NCBI GenBank assembly: GCA_027422505.1
Contig: JAPQWV010000017.1
Location: 13,207,501 to 13,271,500 of the forward strand
Length of the DNA stretch: 64,000 bases
Source: Craterostigma plantagineum
Taxonomy: Eukaryota; Streptophyta; Magnoliopsida; Lamiales; Linderniaceae
Reading direction: 5' to 3'
Shown: positions 33,316-44,598 of the stretch, one piece after another
How positions within the stretch are numbered: the first letter of the stretch is position 1
How the letters are laid out: the number at the start of each line of letters is the position of its first letter
Program-made: the position numbers and the translations under genes
The notes under the pieces: generated by a model
What the model was told of the DNA's origin: nothing
The model's input: only the letters and a program-made list of their open reading frames with translations
Database searches by the model: none

Positions 33316-33899
33316 CAAAAACAGAACAAACCCTAAATAAATGTTAATCATGGATTATGAAATTAGAAACATAATTACATAGAACTTCAAACAAAGAAAT
33401 CAGAATAAATGTTCCAATACTCTTTACACCCGCAAGAAACTGGACGATTGTACGAAAACTATTGCACGACTATTATTGAAACAATCATGTAAATTAGGAA
33501 ACAGGAGTAAGAACGATGAAGTACTGCATTATAACAATATACTCAGTAGTGCATTATGTTCTTATTACATACCGTTAGTTAAGCGATCTCTCACCTAATT
33601 GTTGTTGACTTCATACTCTTTACACCCGCAAGAAACTGAGCAACTGTACGAAAACTATTGCACGACTGTTATTGAAACAATTGTGGAACGACACAGTAGA
33701 GCATTATAACAAACAACAGTAGTATTATGTTCTTATTACATACCTTCAATTAAGAAATCTATCACCTAATTGTTGTAGACTTCATGGTAAACAATGTTGA
33801 CTATTGCATCATCTTCAAGTTTATCTTCTTTCTTCATCCCACATTCTATCTGAATCCAATACCAAAATGCTTTAATGGAAAAAATTATTGCATCAAACT

Positions 33900-34980
33900 T
33901 TAGAAATTATTATGAATTTACGCGCGCCATAATAATATTTCAATCGGTATTGTGAAGAATGCCAACATAAGTTAAAAATTATTTTCACTTGATCTGGGCC
34001 ATACTAATATTTCAGTCGTGTATTATAATATATTTTTTATACGTGTAACAATATAAAAAAATATTGCATTATAAATTACAAATTATTTCTACTTGATTGC
34101 TCCGGTCATAATAATATTTCAGTCGCGTATTATGAAAAATGCCAACATTCAGATGTTCGTATCAGTAGTGCATATTAAATGTTTCTAAGAATGCCAGTCG
34201 CTACATAAATTTATAAGAGTAATAAGGTGTAATGCAATATAACAATATAAATAATCATAATTTTGTATGATAAATGAGAAATTATTTTTAATTGACATGC
34301 ATCATAATAATATTCTAGTTGTGTATTGTAAAGAATGTCAAATATTATACGTGTAACAATATAAATTACACTATGCATTAGAAATCTTTTTGATTTAACC
34401 TGCGCCATAATAATATTTCAGTCGCGTATTGTGAAGAATGCCAACATATGTTAGAAATTATTTTTACTTGATCTGCGCCATAATAATATTTCAGTCGTGT
34501 ATTGCATAGATAGTCAAATATTTTTTTTATACGTGTAACAATATAAAAACTATTGCATTATACATTACAAATTATTTTTACTTGACGTGCGACATAATAA
34601 TATTTCAGACATGTATTGTAAAAAATGTCAGATATATTTTTTTCTACGTGTAAAATATAAAAAATATTGCTTTATACATTACAAATTATTTTTACTTGAC
34701 GTGTGCCATAATAATATTTCAGTCACGTATTGTAAAGAATGTCAGATATAATTCTTTCTATGTGTAACAATATAAAATATATTGCATTATACATAACAAA
34801 TCATTTTTACTTGACGTGTACACAATAATATTTCAGTCGTGCTATGTGAAGAATGCCAACATATATTAAAAATTATTTTTTACTTGATGTGGGCCATAAT
34901 AACATTTCATTTGTGTATTGTAAAGAATGTCAAATCTATTTTGTGTAACAATATAAAATAATATTGCATTATATGTCAAC
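33900..34980 (+). repeat. Irregular array 1, about ten units of 75-115 bp (one gap of about 200 bp)
   Basis: Each unit has a core close to CATAATAATATTTCAGTCG then TGTATTGTGAAGAATG, then ATACGTGTAACAATATA and ACAAATTATTTTTACTTGA. Spacing varies because sub-blocks are lost in some units. Related arrays lie at 36840-37470, 37900-38690 and 41935-43190. Confidence 0.85.
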
Positions 34981-35189
34981 TTGTAAACGGCATCATTTAA
35001 TCATGATATTTGTGAGTCTTATTTTTGCACGACTGTTATTGAAGCAGTCGTGTAATTAAAGGGTTTGTCCTAGAATATGTCCAGACATCTTGTAAGGCTC
35101 ATAGTCGTGCTATTTCTAATCATACATTTTATTTGCACTACTGACAACTACTGTGCAAGACTTCATTCAATTTGCACTACCGAATACGA

Positions 35190-35360
35190 ACATCTGAATG
35201 TTGGCATTCCTCGCAATACAGGACTGAGATATTATGGTGGCGCATGTCAAATAAAAATATTTGTAACGTATAATGCAATGTTTTTTTTTATTTTTACACG
35301 TATAAAAATTATATTGACATTATTTAAAATACACGACAGAAATATTATTATGGCTCAGAT
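35190..35360 (-). repeat. Array unit in inverted orientation (copy A)
   Basis: CATCTGAATGTTGGCATT and GACTGAGATATTATGG are the reverse complement of the array core seen at 34090-34170. Equivalent inverted units are at 38915-39075 and 43420-43575, so each array is followed by one inverted unit. Confidence 0.8.
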
Positions 35361-35834
35361 CAACTACAAATAATTTCTAATGTATCACGCAATATATGAG
35401 TATACACTACTAATGAAGACTATTTTTAGAGTTATAAAAAAAACATAGTATACGCTACTAATGAAGACTTAGATGACTTATAAATGTGTTGTTGAGACCT
35501 TTCCATTCATCATAAACATTTTATTTGCACTACTAAAAATTACTAAGCAAGACTTAGACATATCTTACAAACTTATTGAGCGACTTCCGATGCTTAGCTT
35601 CACTTTTTCATGAAGGTGGTTGAATTCCATGTCGCTTTGCCTAGAAAATCCCATTTGATTAAATTAATAAAAAGAATACATTTGTTATCTACAGAGCATG
35701 GCAATAAACATCCTGTGTCATAAAACACGATCGACTAAAAAAGCAAGAAGAAGAAACATAACTGGATACGTAAAGTAAGGGAACAGATCACTGTTGTTAT
35801 CTGCAACCACAACTGTTGCTCTCTCAGGGGATCC

Positions 35835-36092
35835 GCCGACGTTAGTTCGCCTGAAATACACCTTGACGACGACCCCCCAAACTCAGATACAGAATTGTTG
35901 CTGCTCCTCTCGCTAGCAAAAGAAAACTCAGACCAACCGTCGAAGCTCTCATTCCTGCCCGACCTCGACCACCCAGCAATCGACGATGCCGGCAGGGGCG
36001 GGACAATCGAAAGCCTTTCCCAAATCACGGGCTTCGACGACCCTCAAACGATTCTCCTTAGCCTGTTAATGACTACCTTCCTCAGCAATTAA
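35835..36092 (+). pseudogene. Unidentified exon-like segment, copy A
   Basis: A GC-richer island in AT-rich sequence is open on the plus strand and reads SLAKENSDQPSKLSFLPD, DHPAIDDAG and TGFDDPQTILLSLL. The paralogue at 40490-40728 keeps the frame in this part but has a TAG just upstream. The minus strand is also largely open, so the sense strand is uncertain. It may be a captured exon. I do not recognise the protein. Confidence 0.4.
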
Positions 36093-36119
36093 TAATTCAC
36101 TTGATAAGTTAACACTTAC

Positions 36120-36355
36120 CGGCGATCAAAAGCCTCACCCGTTTCAATTTGAACTTTGCGGCGATTGATCTCACTGTTATTTTTGTCAACATCCTATCAG
36201 AGCCGAAAAAAAGATCAATTAATAAAATCAAGTAAAATACTCTAATGATTCACTTGATTAGTAACACTTACCGACTGAATTTGGTTGACCTTAGATTTCT
36301 GGTTTTTCAATCTATCCCGGCCAGCATTTTCAATTTTGTTCTAAAGCTCCGAAGC
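36120..36355 (-). pseudogene. Two exons of an SMC4-like condensin subunit, copy A
   Basis: On the minus strand an 84-bp exon (36355-36272) flanked by AG and GTAAGT reads ASEL, a stop, then NKIENAGRDRLKNQKSKVNQ. A 74-bp exon (36193-36120), again between AG and GTAAGT, reads DVDKNNSEINRRKVQIETGE. In order they resemble the coiled-coil arm of plant SMC4 (condensin, chromosome condensation in the nucleus). Copy A has a TAG in the first exon where copy B has CAG. Introns are retained, so the capture was from DNA, not cDNA. Identification is from memory of the family. Confidence 0.62.
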
Positions 36356-36389
36356 CTACAAATCATAGATTAGCATAACAACAATACCT

Positions 36390-36520
36390 TTCGTAAACGT
36401 TCCCCGAGCTTTGCATCTTTGGGTATGAGGTGCTTCCTTTTATTTTCCTTTCGAGGCTTCTGTAGTATATCGACCCCTCCTACGACTTTAACCAAAGCCC
36501 TATCCTAAAACTGCTCCACT
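36390..36520 (-). pseudogene. Unidentified exon-like segment upstream of the SMC4-like exons, copy A
   Basis: On the minus strand copy A is open through ALVKVVGGVDILQKPRKE and KRKHLIPKDAKLGERLRK. The paralogue at 41040-41165 has lost this frame by indels. I do not recognise the protein and cannot say that it belongs to the same gene as the SMC4-like exons. Confidence 0.4.
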
Positions 36521-36839
36521 GGGCAGAAAAAATTACAGCGTGGGACTGGTCAGAACGGCTCACTTAAACCACTCATAGTTCAAGCTTCATATATCCTCTC
36601 CAAATAAGCCTCCACTTCCATTCCCATTTTTTCCTATAAACCGTAACATTAAGGAAACCTCACAAACAATTGACAGACAGGCAAGGAAATATCTCAGGCA
36701 ACATCATTGTCGAAAATCATAAACCTTGGTTCCAATAGATATACGGTCGAAACCTATACTTGCTTTGAAAGTTGACTGATCCTTCAATCAAACCGTGACA
36801 ACAAACAAATAAACAAAAAATGTTTTAATGAATGTCAGT

Positions 36840-37470
36840 AGCTAAATAAATTGATAAGAGCTATACGGTGTAACGCATTATACAATATAAATAATCATAA
36901 TTTGGCATCATACATGAGAAATTATTTTTAATTGACATGTGTCGTAATAATATTTCAGTCGTGTATTGTAAAGAATGTCCAATATATATTTTATACGTGT
37001 AACAATATAAAAAATATTGCATTATAGATTACAAATTATTTCTACTTGATCTGGTCCGGCCATAATAATATTCCAGTCGTGTATTGTGAAGAATGTCAAC
37101 ATTCAGATGTTCGTATCAGTAGTGCAAATTAAATGTTTCTAATGAATGCCAGTCGCTAAATAAATTTATAAGAGGTGTAATGCCATATTACAATATAAAT
37201 AATCATAATTTTGCGTGATACGTGAGAAATTATTTTTAATTGACATGCATCATAATAATATTCTAGTGTGTATTGTAAATAATGTCAAATATATTTTTCA
37301 TACGTGTAACAATATAAATTGCACTATACATTAGAAATCATTTTGATTTAACATGCCCATAATAATATTTCGGTCGTGTATTGTAAAGAATGCCAACATA
37401 CGTTAGAAATTATTTTACTTGATCTGGGGCACTAATAATATTTCAGTCATGTATTGCATAACATGTCAAA
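36840..37470 (+). repeat. Irregular array 2, about five units
   Basis: Same core as array 1. It starts at TAGCTAAATAAATTGATAAG, the exact place where copy B instead carries plastid DNA before its array. Confidence 0.8.
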
Positions 37471-39416
37471 TATATTTTTTTACGAGATTTTTAGTTTATT
37501 CTGTTGTTATCGGAAATACCAGAGATCCGCGATCGGGCCATCTATTTTATAGTGGACCCAAGACCCGTCCTTTTATTTTATAGTGGACCCGAGACCCGCC
37601 AATTACACGACTGCTTCAATAACAGTCGTGCAAAAACAGGACAAACCCTAAATAAATGTTAATCATGGATTATGAAATTAGAAACATAATTACGTAGAAC
37701 TTCAAACAAACAAATCAGAATAAATGTTCCAATACTCTTTACACCCGCAAGAAACTAGACAACTGTATGAAAAACTATTGCACGACTGTTATTGAAACAG
37801 TTGTGGAACGACACAGTAGTGCATCATAACATTATACAACAGTAGTATTATGTTCTTATTACATACCTTCAGTTAAGAAGGTTCGTATCAGTAGTGCATA
37901 TTAAATATTTCTAATGAATGCCAGTTGCTAAACAAATTTATAAGAGTAATAAGGTGTAATGCAATATTACAATATAAATAATCAAATTTTTGCATGATAC
38001 ATGAGAAATTATTTTTAATTGACATGCATCATAATAGTATTCTAGTCGTGTATTTTAAAAAATGTCAAATATTATACGTGTAACAATATAAATTACACTA
38101 TGCATTAGAAATCTTTTTGATTTAACGTGCGTCATAATAATATTTCAGTCGTGTATTGTGAAGAATGCCAACATATGTTAGAAATTATTTTTACTTCATC
38201 CGCGCCATAATAATATTTCAGCCGTGTATTGCATAGATTGTCAAATATATTTTTCATACGTGTAACAATATGAAACTATTGCATTATACATTACAAATTA
38301 TTTTTACTTGACGTGCGCCATAATAATATTTCAGACATGTATTGTAAAGAATGTCAGATATATTTTTTTCTACGTGTAAAATACAAAAAATATTGCATTA
38401 TACATTACAAATTATTTTTACTTGACGTGTGCCATAATAATATTTCAGTCATGTATTGTAAAGAATGTCAGATATAATTCTTTCTACGTGAAACATTATA
38501 AAAAGTATTGCATTATACATAACCAATCATTTTTACTTGACGTGCGCATATTTCAGTCGTGCTATGTGAAGAATGCCAACATATATTAAAAATTAATTTT
38601 TACTTGATCTGGGCAATAATGACATTTCAGTCGTGTATTGTAAAGAATGTCAAATCTATTTTGTGTAACAATATAAAATAATATTGCATTATATGTCAAC
38701 TTGTGAACGGCATCATTTAATCATGATATTTGTGAGTCTTATTTTTGCACGACTGTTATTGAAGCAGTCGTGTAATTAAAGGGTTTGTCCTAGAATAGGT
38801 CCAGACATCTTGTAAGGCTCATAGTCGTGCTATTTCTAATCATACATTTTATTTGCACTACTGACAACTACTGTGCAAGACTTCATTCAATTTGCACTAC
38901 CGAATACGAACATCTGAATGTTGGCATTCCTCACAATACATGACTGAGATATTATGGTAGCGCATGTCAAATAAAAAAATTTGTAACGTATAATGCAATA
39001 TTTTTTTTATTGTTACACGTGTAAAAATTATATTGACATTATTTAAAATACACGACAGAAATATTATTATGGCTCGGATCAACTAAAAATAGTTTCTAAT
39101 GTATCACGCAATATATGAGTATACACTCTTCATGAAGACTGTTTTTAGAGTTATAAAGAAACATAGTATACGCTACTAATGAAGACTTAGATGACTTATA
39201 AATGTATTGTTGAGACCTTTCTATTCATCATAAACATTATTTTGCACTACTGAAAACTAATAAGCAAGACTTAGACATATCTTACAAACTTATTGAGCGA
39301 CTTCCGATGCTTAGCTTCACTTTTTCATGAAGGTGGTTGAATTCCATGTCGCTTTGCCTAGAACATCCTTTTTGAGTAAATTAATAAAAAGAATACATTG
39401 TTTATCAACATAGCGT

Positions 39417-40327
39417 TAGGGGTGGGATCGGGTCGGGTTTGTCGGGTACCGGGTTTTTCGGGTCGGGTACCCGACATGTGCGGGTATAAAAATTGAAACC
39501 CGACCCCGACCCGACAAAAATCGGGTACCCGACAATCGGGTACCCGAAACCCGATTATCGGGTTCGGGTCGGGTTCGGGTTTTGCTTTTTATTTTTTTTA
39601 GTTTTTTTTAAATTAATTGGTTGTATTTGAAAAAGGCTTAAATTAAGTTCACACTAAATTATCATTTCCAAACAAAGAAATTAATATATCAATACATAAG
39701 AAATCATAAATCCCTAAATTAAGAAAACTAGGGTTCTCAACATTCATACTTTTAGGTTTAAATCAATCCGGAATGAGGCGGCTGAGGCGCGGCGCAGCGT
39801 TGGCTGAGGTGCGACGGCGGTGGGCTGAGGTGCGACGGCCGGGGGCTGAGCCGGCTTGAGGCGCAGTTCCGACGAGAGGCTGTGACTGCGAGGTGCGCGG
39901 CCGATGCGGTTTTGAGTAGCGATTATAGTGAGCTGCGGCGGCACGACAGTGACGTGCGATGGCCTGAGAGAGTAAGCTGGTTGTGCTTGGCCTGTGAGGA
40001 CTGAGGAGGTGCCGAGCTTGCTGTGATATAATTTTAAGTTTTGTATGTAGTGTGTCAATTGTATGTGTTGTGAAGGTGAAAAATTCCCGTGGAGTGAGAA
40101 CTGAGAAGTGACAAGTGTATGTAACGATTTTTTTTTAATAAAATTCGGGTACCCGATCGGTTTTTTCGGGTAGCATATTGCTACCCGAAACCCCGACCCG
40201 ATCTTGACAGTCGGATATCGGGTTTAAACCTGATACCCGATTTAAACCCGAATTCTCAACCCGATCGGGGAAAACCCGATCGGGTCGGGTCGGGTACCCG
40301 AAACCCGACCCCGAATGCCCACCCCTA
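39417..40327. mobile_element. Non-autonomous hAT-type DNA transposon (911 bp) with 8-bp target-site duplication
   Basis: The terminal inverted repeats read TAGGGGTGGGATCGGGTCGG on the left and TAGGGGTGGGCATTCGGGGT as the complement of the right end. CATAGCGT at 39409-39416 is repeated at 40328-40335, the 8-bp duplication typical of hAT. Subterminal regions are packed with CGGGTACCCG-type words. The internal ORF at 39744-40058 (minus) has no transposase features. Copy A near 35695 shows the matching site without the element. Confidence 0.9.
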
Positions 40328-40489
40328 CATAGCGTGTCAATAAACATCATGTGTCATAAAACACGATCGACTAAAAAAGCACGAAGAAGAAACATAAGTG
40401 GATGCGTAAAGTAAGGGAACAGATCACTGTCGTTATCTGCAACCACAAATGTTGCTCTCTCAGGGGATCCGCCGACGTTTGTTAGCCTG

Positions 40490-40728
40490 AAATACACCTC
40501 GACGACGACCCCCCAAACTCAGATGCAGAATTGTGGCTACTCCTCTCGCTAGCGAAAGAAAACTCAAACCAACCGCCGAAGCTCTCATTCCTGCATGACC
40601 TCGACCACCCAGCAATCGACGATGCCGGTTGGGGTGGGACAATCAAAAGCCTTCCCCCAATCGCGGGCTTCGACGACCCACGAACGATTCTCCTTACCCT
40701 GTTAATGACTACCTTCCTCAGCAAATAA
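40490..40728 (+). pseudogene. Unidentified exon-like segment, copy B
   Basis: Paralogue of 35835-36092. It reads SLAKENSNQPPKLSFLHD and DHPAIDDAGWGGT, with a TAG near 40480 absent from copy A. Confidence 0.4.
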
Positions 40729-40755
40729 TAATTCACTTGATTACTTAAAACTTAC

Positions 40756-40993
40756 CGGCGGTCGGAAGCCTCACCCGTTTCAATTTGAACATTGCGGCGA
40801 TTGATCTCACTGTTATTTTTGTCAACATCCTATCAGAGCCGAAAAACAAAGATCAATTAATAAAATCAAGTAAAATACTCTAATGATTCACTTGATTATT
40901 AACACTTACCGACTGAATCTGGTTGACCTTAGATTTCTGGTTTTTCAATCTATCCCGGCCAGCATTTTCAATTTTGTTCTGAAGCTCCGAAGC
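40756..40993 (-). pseudogene. Two exons of an SMC4-like condensin subunit, copy B
   Basis: Exons at 40993-40910 (84 bp) and 40829-40756 (74 bp) have AG acceptors and GTAAGT donors. They read ASELQNKIENAGRDRLKNQK and DVDKNNSEINRRNVQIETGE without a stop. Copy B keeps the reading frame where copy A has a nonsense codon. Other SMC4 exons, including the ATPase heads, are not found in the window. Confidence 0.62.
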
Positions 40994-41454
40994 CTACAAA
41001 TCATGAATAATATTAGCATAACAACAATACCTTCCGTAAACGTTCCCCGAGCTTTGCTCCTTTGGGTATGAGGTGCTTCCTTTTATTTTCCTTTCGAGGC
41101 TTATGAAGTGTATCGACCCTCCTATGACTTTAAGCAAAGCCCTATCCTAAAACTGCTCCACTGGGCAGAAAAAATTACAGCGTGGGACTGGTCGGAAAGG
41201 CTCACTTAAACCACTCACAGTTCAAGATCTTCATATATCCTTTCCAAATAAGCCTCCACTTCCATTCCCATTTTTTCCTATCAACCGTAACATTAAGGAA
41301 ACCTCACAAACAATTGACAGACAGGCAAGGAAATATCTCATGCAACATCATAGTCGAAAATCACAAACCTTGGTTCCAATAGATATACGGTCGAAACTTG
41401 TACTTTGCTCTGAACATTGACTGATCCTTCAATCAAACCGTGACAACAAACAAA

Positions 41455-41934
41455 TAACAATAGCTCGTCAATGATCAATAATTGACTAATAAATCTTTAA
41501 AAGTACAAATTAAAATGGAATCAAGGGAAAAGGAACGTTATAATCTTTTGATTTTAATTCAGGTCTCATTTAGTTTTCAATCGATGGATTACCAATCTAT
41601 TGTGTTGTTTTTTTCATAGTTGTTAGAATCAAATCGATTGAATTGTTGTTCAGATTGAGATGAATCATGATTGATAAGGAGTTTGTTAATGATGCTCGAA
41701 CATGTACTTGTTTTGAGTGCCTATTTATTTTCTATTGGTATCTATGGATTGATTACAAGTCGAAATATGGTTCGAGCTCTTATGTGTCTTGAACTTATAT
41801 TAAATTCAGTTTATATGAATTTTGTAACATTTTCGAATATTTTTGATAATCGTCAATTAAAAGGAGACATTTTCTCCATTTTTGTTATAGCTATTGCAGC
41901 CGTTGAAGCAGCTATCGGCCCGGCTATTGTGTAG
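41455..41934 (+). other. Nuclear plastid DNA insertion (NUPT) carrying truncated ndhE
   Basis: Between CAAACAAATAA and TAGCTAAATAAA, which are almost adjacent in copy A (36805-36840), lie about 480 bp of plastid-like DNA: AT-rich sequence consistent with the spacer before ndhE, then most of ndhE. Some 22 bp of copy A sequence are missing from copy B at the junction. The plastid match stops 20 codons short of the expected ndhE end. Confidence 0.82.
41689..41934 (+). pseudogene. ndhE: ndhE, plastid NAD(P)H-quinone oxidoreductase subunit 4L, 3'-truncated nuclear copy
   Basis: NdhE is a small three-helix membrane subunit of the thylakoid NDH complex, encoded in chloroplast DNA. The frame from ATG at 41689 reads [20 protein letters not shown] and [16 protein letters not shown], then [19 protein letters not shown]. 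It ends after 81 residues at a TAG created by the junction; the plastid protein is about 101 residues. Small differences from usual plastid sequence (for example SVYMNF where NAVNINF is common) suggest decay after transfer. No plastid promoter function is expected in the nucleus. Confidence 0.93.
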
Positions 41935-43190
41935 CTAAATAAATTTATAAGAGTTATAAGGTGTAATGCATTATACAATATAAATAATCATAATTTGGCA
42001 TGATACTTGAGAAATTATTTTTAATTGACATGCGTTATTATAATATTTCAATCGTATATTGTAAAGAAAGTCAAATATCTTTTTATACGTGTATCAAGAT
42101 AAAAATTATTGCATCATACTTTAGAATTTTGAATTGACGCGCGCCATAATAATATTGCAATCGTGTATTGTGAGGAATGCCAACATAAGTTACAAATTAT
42201 TTTCACTTGATCTGGGACATACTAATATTTCAGTCGTGTATTGTAAAGAATGTTCAATATATTTTTTATACGTGTAACAATATAAAAAATATTCATTATA
42301 GATTACAAATCATTTCTACTTGATTTGGTCCGGCCATAATAATATTTCAGTCGTGTATTGTGAAGAATGCCAACATTCATATGTTCGTATCGGCAGTGCA
42401 AATTAAATGTTTCTAATGAATGCGAGTCGCTAAATAAATTTATAAGAGGTGTAATGCCATATTACAATATAAATAATAATAATTTTGCGATACGTGAGAA
42501 ATTATTTTTAATTGACATGCATCATAATAATATTTTAATCGTGTATTGTAAATAATGTCAAATATATTTTTTATACGTGTACAATATAAATTGCACTATA
42601 CATTAGAAATCACTTTGATTTAACGTGCGCCATAATAATATTTCAGTCGTGTATTGTGAAGAATGCCAACATACGTTAGAAATTATTTTTACTTGATCTG
42701 GGTCACTAATAATATATCAGTTGTGTATTGCATAAAATGTCAATTTTTCTATACGTGTAACAATATAAAAATATTGCATTATATATTACAAATTATTTTT
42801 ACTTGACATGTGTCATAATAATATTTCAGTCATGTATTGTAAAGAAGTCAGATATATTTTTTCTACGTGTAACAATATAAAAAATATTTCATTATACATT
42901 ACAAATTATTTTTACTTGACGTGCGCCATAATAATATTTCAATCATGTATTGTAAAGCATGTCAAATATATTTATTTTTAAGTGTAACAATATAAGAAAT
43001 CATGCATTATACATTACAAATCATTTTTACTTGGCGTGCGCCTAATAATATTTCAGTCGTGCTATGTGAAGAATGCCAACATATATTAACAATTATTTTT
43101 TACTTGATCTGGGCCATAAACATTTCAGTCGTGTATTGTAAAGAATGTCAAATCTATTATTTTTATACGTGAAACAATATAAAATAATAT
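41935..43190 (+). repeat. Irregular array 4, about eleven units
   Basis: Same core as arrays 1-3, the longest run in the window. It leads into the conserved spacer and the stem-loop at 43254-43278. Confidence 0.83.
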
Positions 43191-43765
43191 CGCATTATAT
43201 GTCAACTTGTGAACGACATCGTTTAATCATGATCTTTATGAGTGTTATTTTTGCACGACTGTTATTGAAGAAGTCATGTATTTAAAGGGTTTGTCCTAAA
43301 ACTTTAGGTCCAGACATCTTGTAAGGCTCATAGTCGTGCTATTTCTCATCATACATTTTATTTGCACTACTGACAACTACTATGGAAGACTTCATTTAAT
43401 TTGCACTACTGGATACGAACATCTGAATGTTGGCATTCTTCACAATACACGACTGAGATATTATGGCGCATGTCAATAAAAAAATTTGAATGTATAATGC
43501 AATATTTTTATTGTTACACATATAAAAGTTATATTGACATTATTTAAAATACACGACAGAAATATTATTATGACTTAGATCAACTAAAAATAATTTCTAA
43601 TGTATCACCCAGTATATGAGTATACACGACTAATGAAGACTATTTTTAGACTTATAAAAAAACATAGTATGTGCTACTAATGAAGACTTAGATGACTTAT
43701 AAATGTATTGTTGAGAGCTATCCATTCATCATAAACATTTTATTTGCACTACTGAAAACTACGAA
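43191..43765. repeat. Composite region, copy C (spacer and inverted unit only)
   Basis: Paralogous to 34975-35550 and 38693-39265. It then switches abruptly at about 43765 to the HMG-exon repeat, without the SMC4-like exons that follow in copies A and B. Confidence 0.75.
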
Positions 43766-43770
43766 ATATA

Positions 43771-44580
43771 GTGAGAAAAATTAACCTAAAATGCACCCAA
43801 GAGCATGTCGGCCGTGATGCTCCATCTTGCTTCTTTTTCTTCCTTTTCCGACTACCTTCCGAATCGCTATACTCTTGCTCGTTCCTCACGACCATCATCT
43901 TATCAGTCATTCACTGAACCATACCCTGAAACGTACCTTTACCCAAAATTAAATAGATAAAGAAGAAACAACTATTTTAGAGGATATCGAGGCTAATTGG
44001 TCATATCAATTTATCTAGTTAGTCTCCTTCCCAGACTCAACTCAATTGATGGTAGAAAGGTTTCAATTGTCTACCCATCGGCAATAGACACCAAATAAAC
44101 GGAATCAGTAAACATTCGACAGCATCTCATACCAAATTTCCACCCATACATCTCATTTGAAACAGATGAAACCACGTCAATTCCTTCCAAAACCATAATC
44201 ATCCCTCGTCTGTGCCTAGCTACGCTCTAGCAATAGCATCAAACAAACAAATGCACCCAAGAGCATAAATATAGCGAGAAAATTAACCTAAAATACACCC
44301 AAGAGCATGCTGGCCGTGATGCCATCTTTGTTTCTTTTTCATCCTTTTCCGACTACCTTCCGAATCGCTATGCTCTTGCCCGTTCCTCACGACCATCCTT
44401 TTATCAGTCATTCACTGAACCATACCCTGAAACGTACCCTTGCATAAAAATAAATAAATAAAAAAGAAACAACTTTTTTAGAGGATATCGAGGCTAATTG
44501 AGTATATCAATTTATCTAGTAAATCTTCTTCCCAATCTCAACTCAACTGATGGTAGAAAGATTTCAATTGTCAACATGGA
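43771..44580 (-). repeat. Two copies of the roughly 480-bp block holding HMG exon 1
   Basis: The block starts GTGAGAAAATTAACCTAAAATG-like sequence (split here over 43780 and 44275) and contains, on minus, a short exon reading VVRNEQEYSDSEGSRKRKKK followed by QDGASRPTCSW. The first copy runs to about 44273, the second stops near 44580. Further copies are at 47460-47935 and 48222-48690, and a stub at 47936-47977. Confidence 0.78.
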
Positions 44581-44598
44581 CTTGGTAAAAAACTTTAC

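Larger units (their letters stand above)
33168..37481. repeat. Composite AT-rich repeat region, copy A
   Basis: It begins at GAGATTTTTAGTTTAT and ATCCGCGATCGGGCCATC, then carries an irregular array, a conserved spacer with an inverted unit (34975-35580), captured exons (35800-36600) and a second short array. The order and sequence are repeated in copy B from 37482. No transposase is visible. Ends and superfamily are unresolved; a large DNA transposon or Helitron carrying gene fragments is the best guess. Confidence 0.7.
37482..41934. repeat. Composite AT-rich repeat region, copy B
   Basis: This paralogue of copy A has the same block order. It additionally contains a hAT-type insertion (39417-40327) and a plastid DNA insertion (about 41455-41934), and has its own substitutions and indels in the captured exons. 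Array 3 (37900-38690, about seven units) replaces array 1. Confidence 0.75.

Noticed and set aside
33900..34980. CRISPR-like regularly spaced repeat
   Set aside because: Unit length and spacing vary (75-115 bp, with one larger gap), the spacers are themselves repeats of one another, there are no cas genes, and the DNA is plant nuclear.
39744..40058. Minus-strand 104-codon ORF in the hAT-type element as a transposase
   Set aside because: No RNase H-like or hATC motif and strong Pro/Ala/Gln composition from GC-rich repeats; too short.
41689..41934. Functional plastid gene, meaning the window is chloroplast DNA
   Set aside because: Only about 480 bp are plastid-like; both flanks are nuclear repeat sequence with a paralogous empty site, and the gene is truncated.
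41935..43765. A complete third copy of the composite region
   Set aside because: The head sequence (ATCCGCGATCGGGCC) and SMC4-like exons are missing; only the array, spacer and inverted unit are present.
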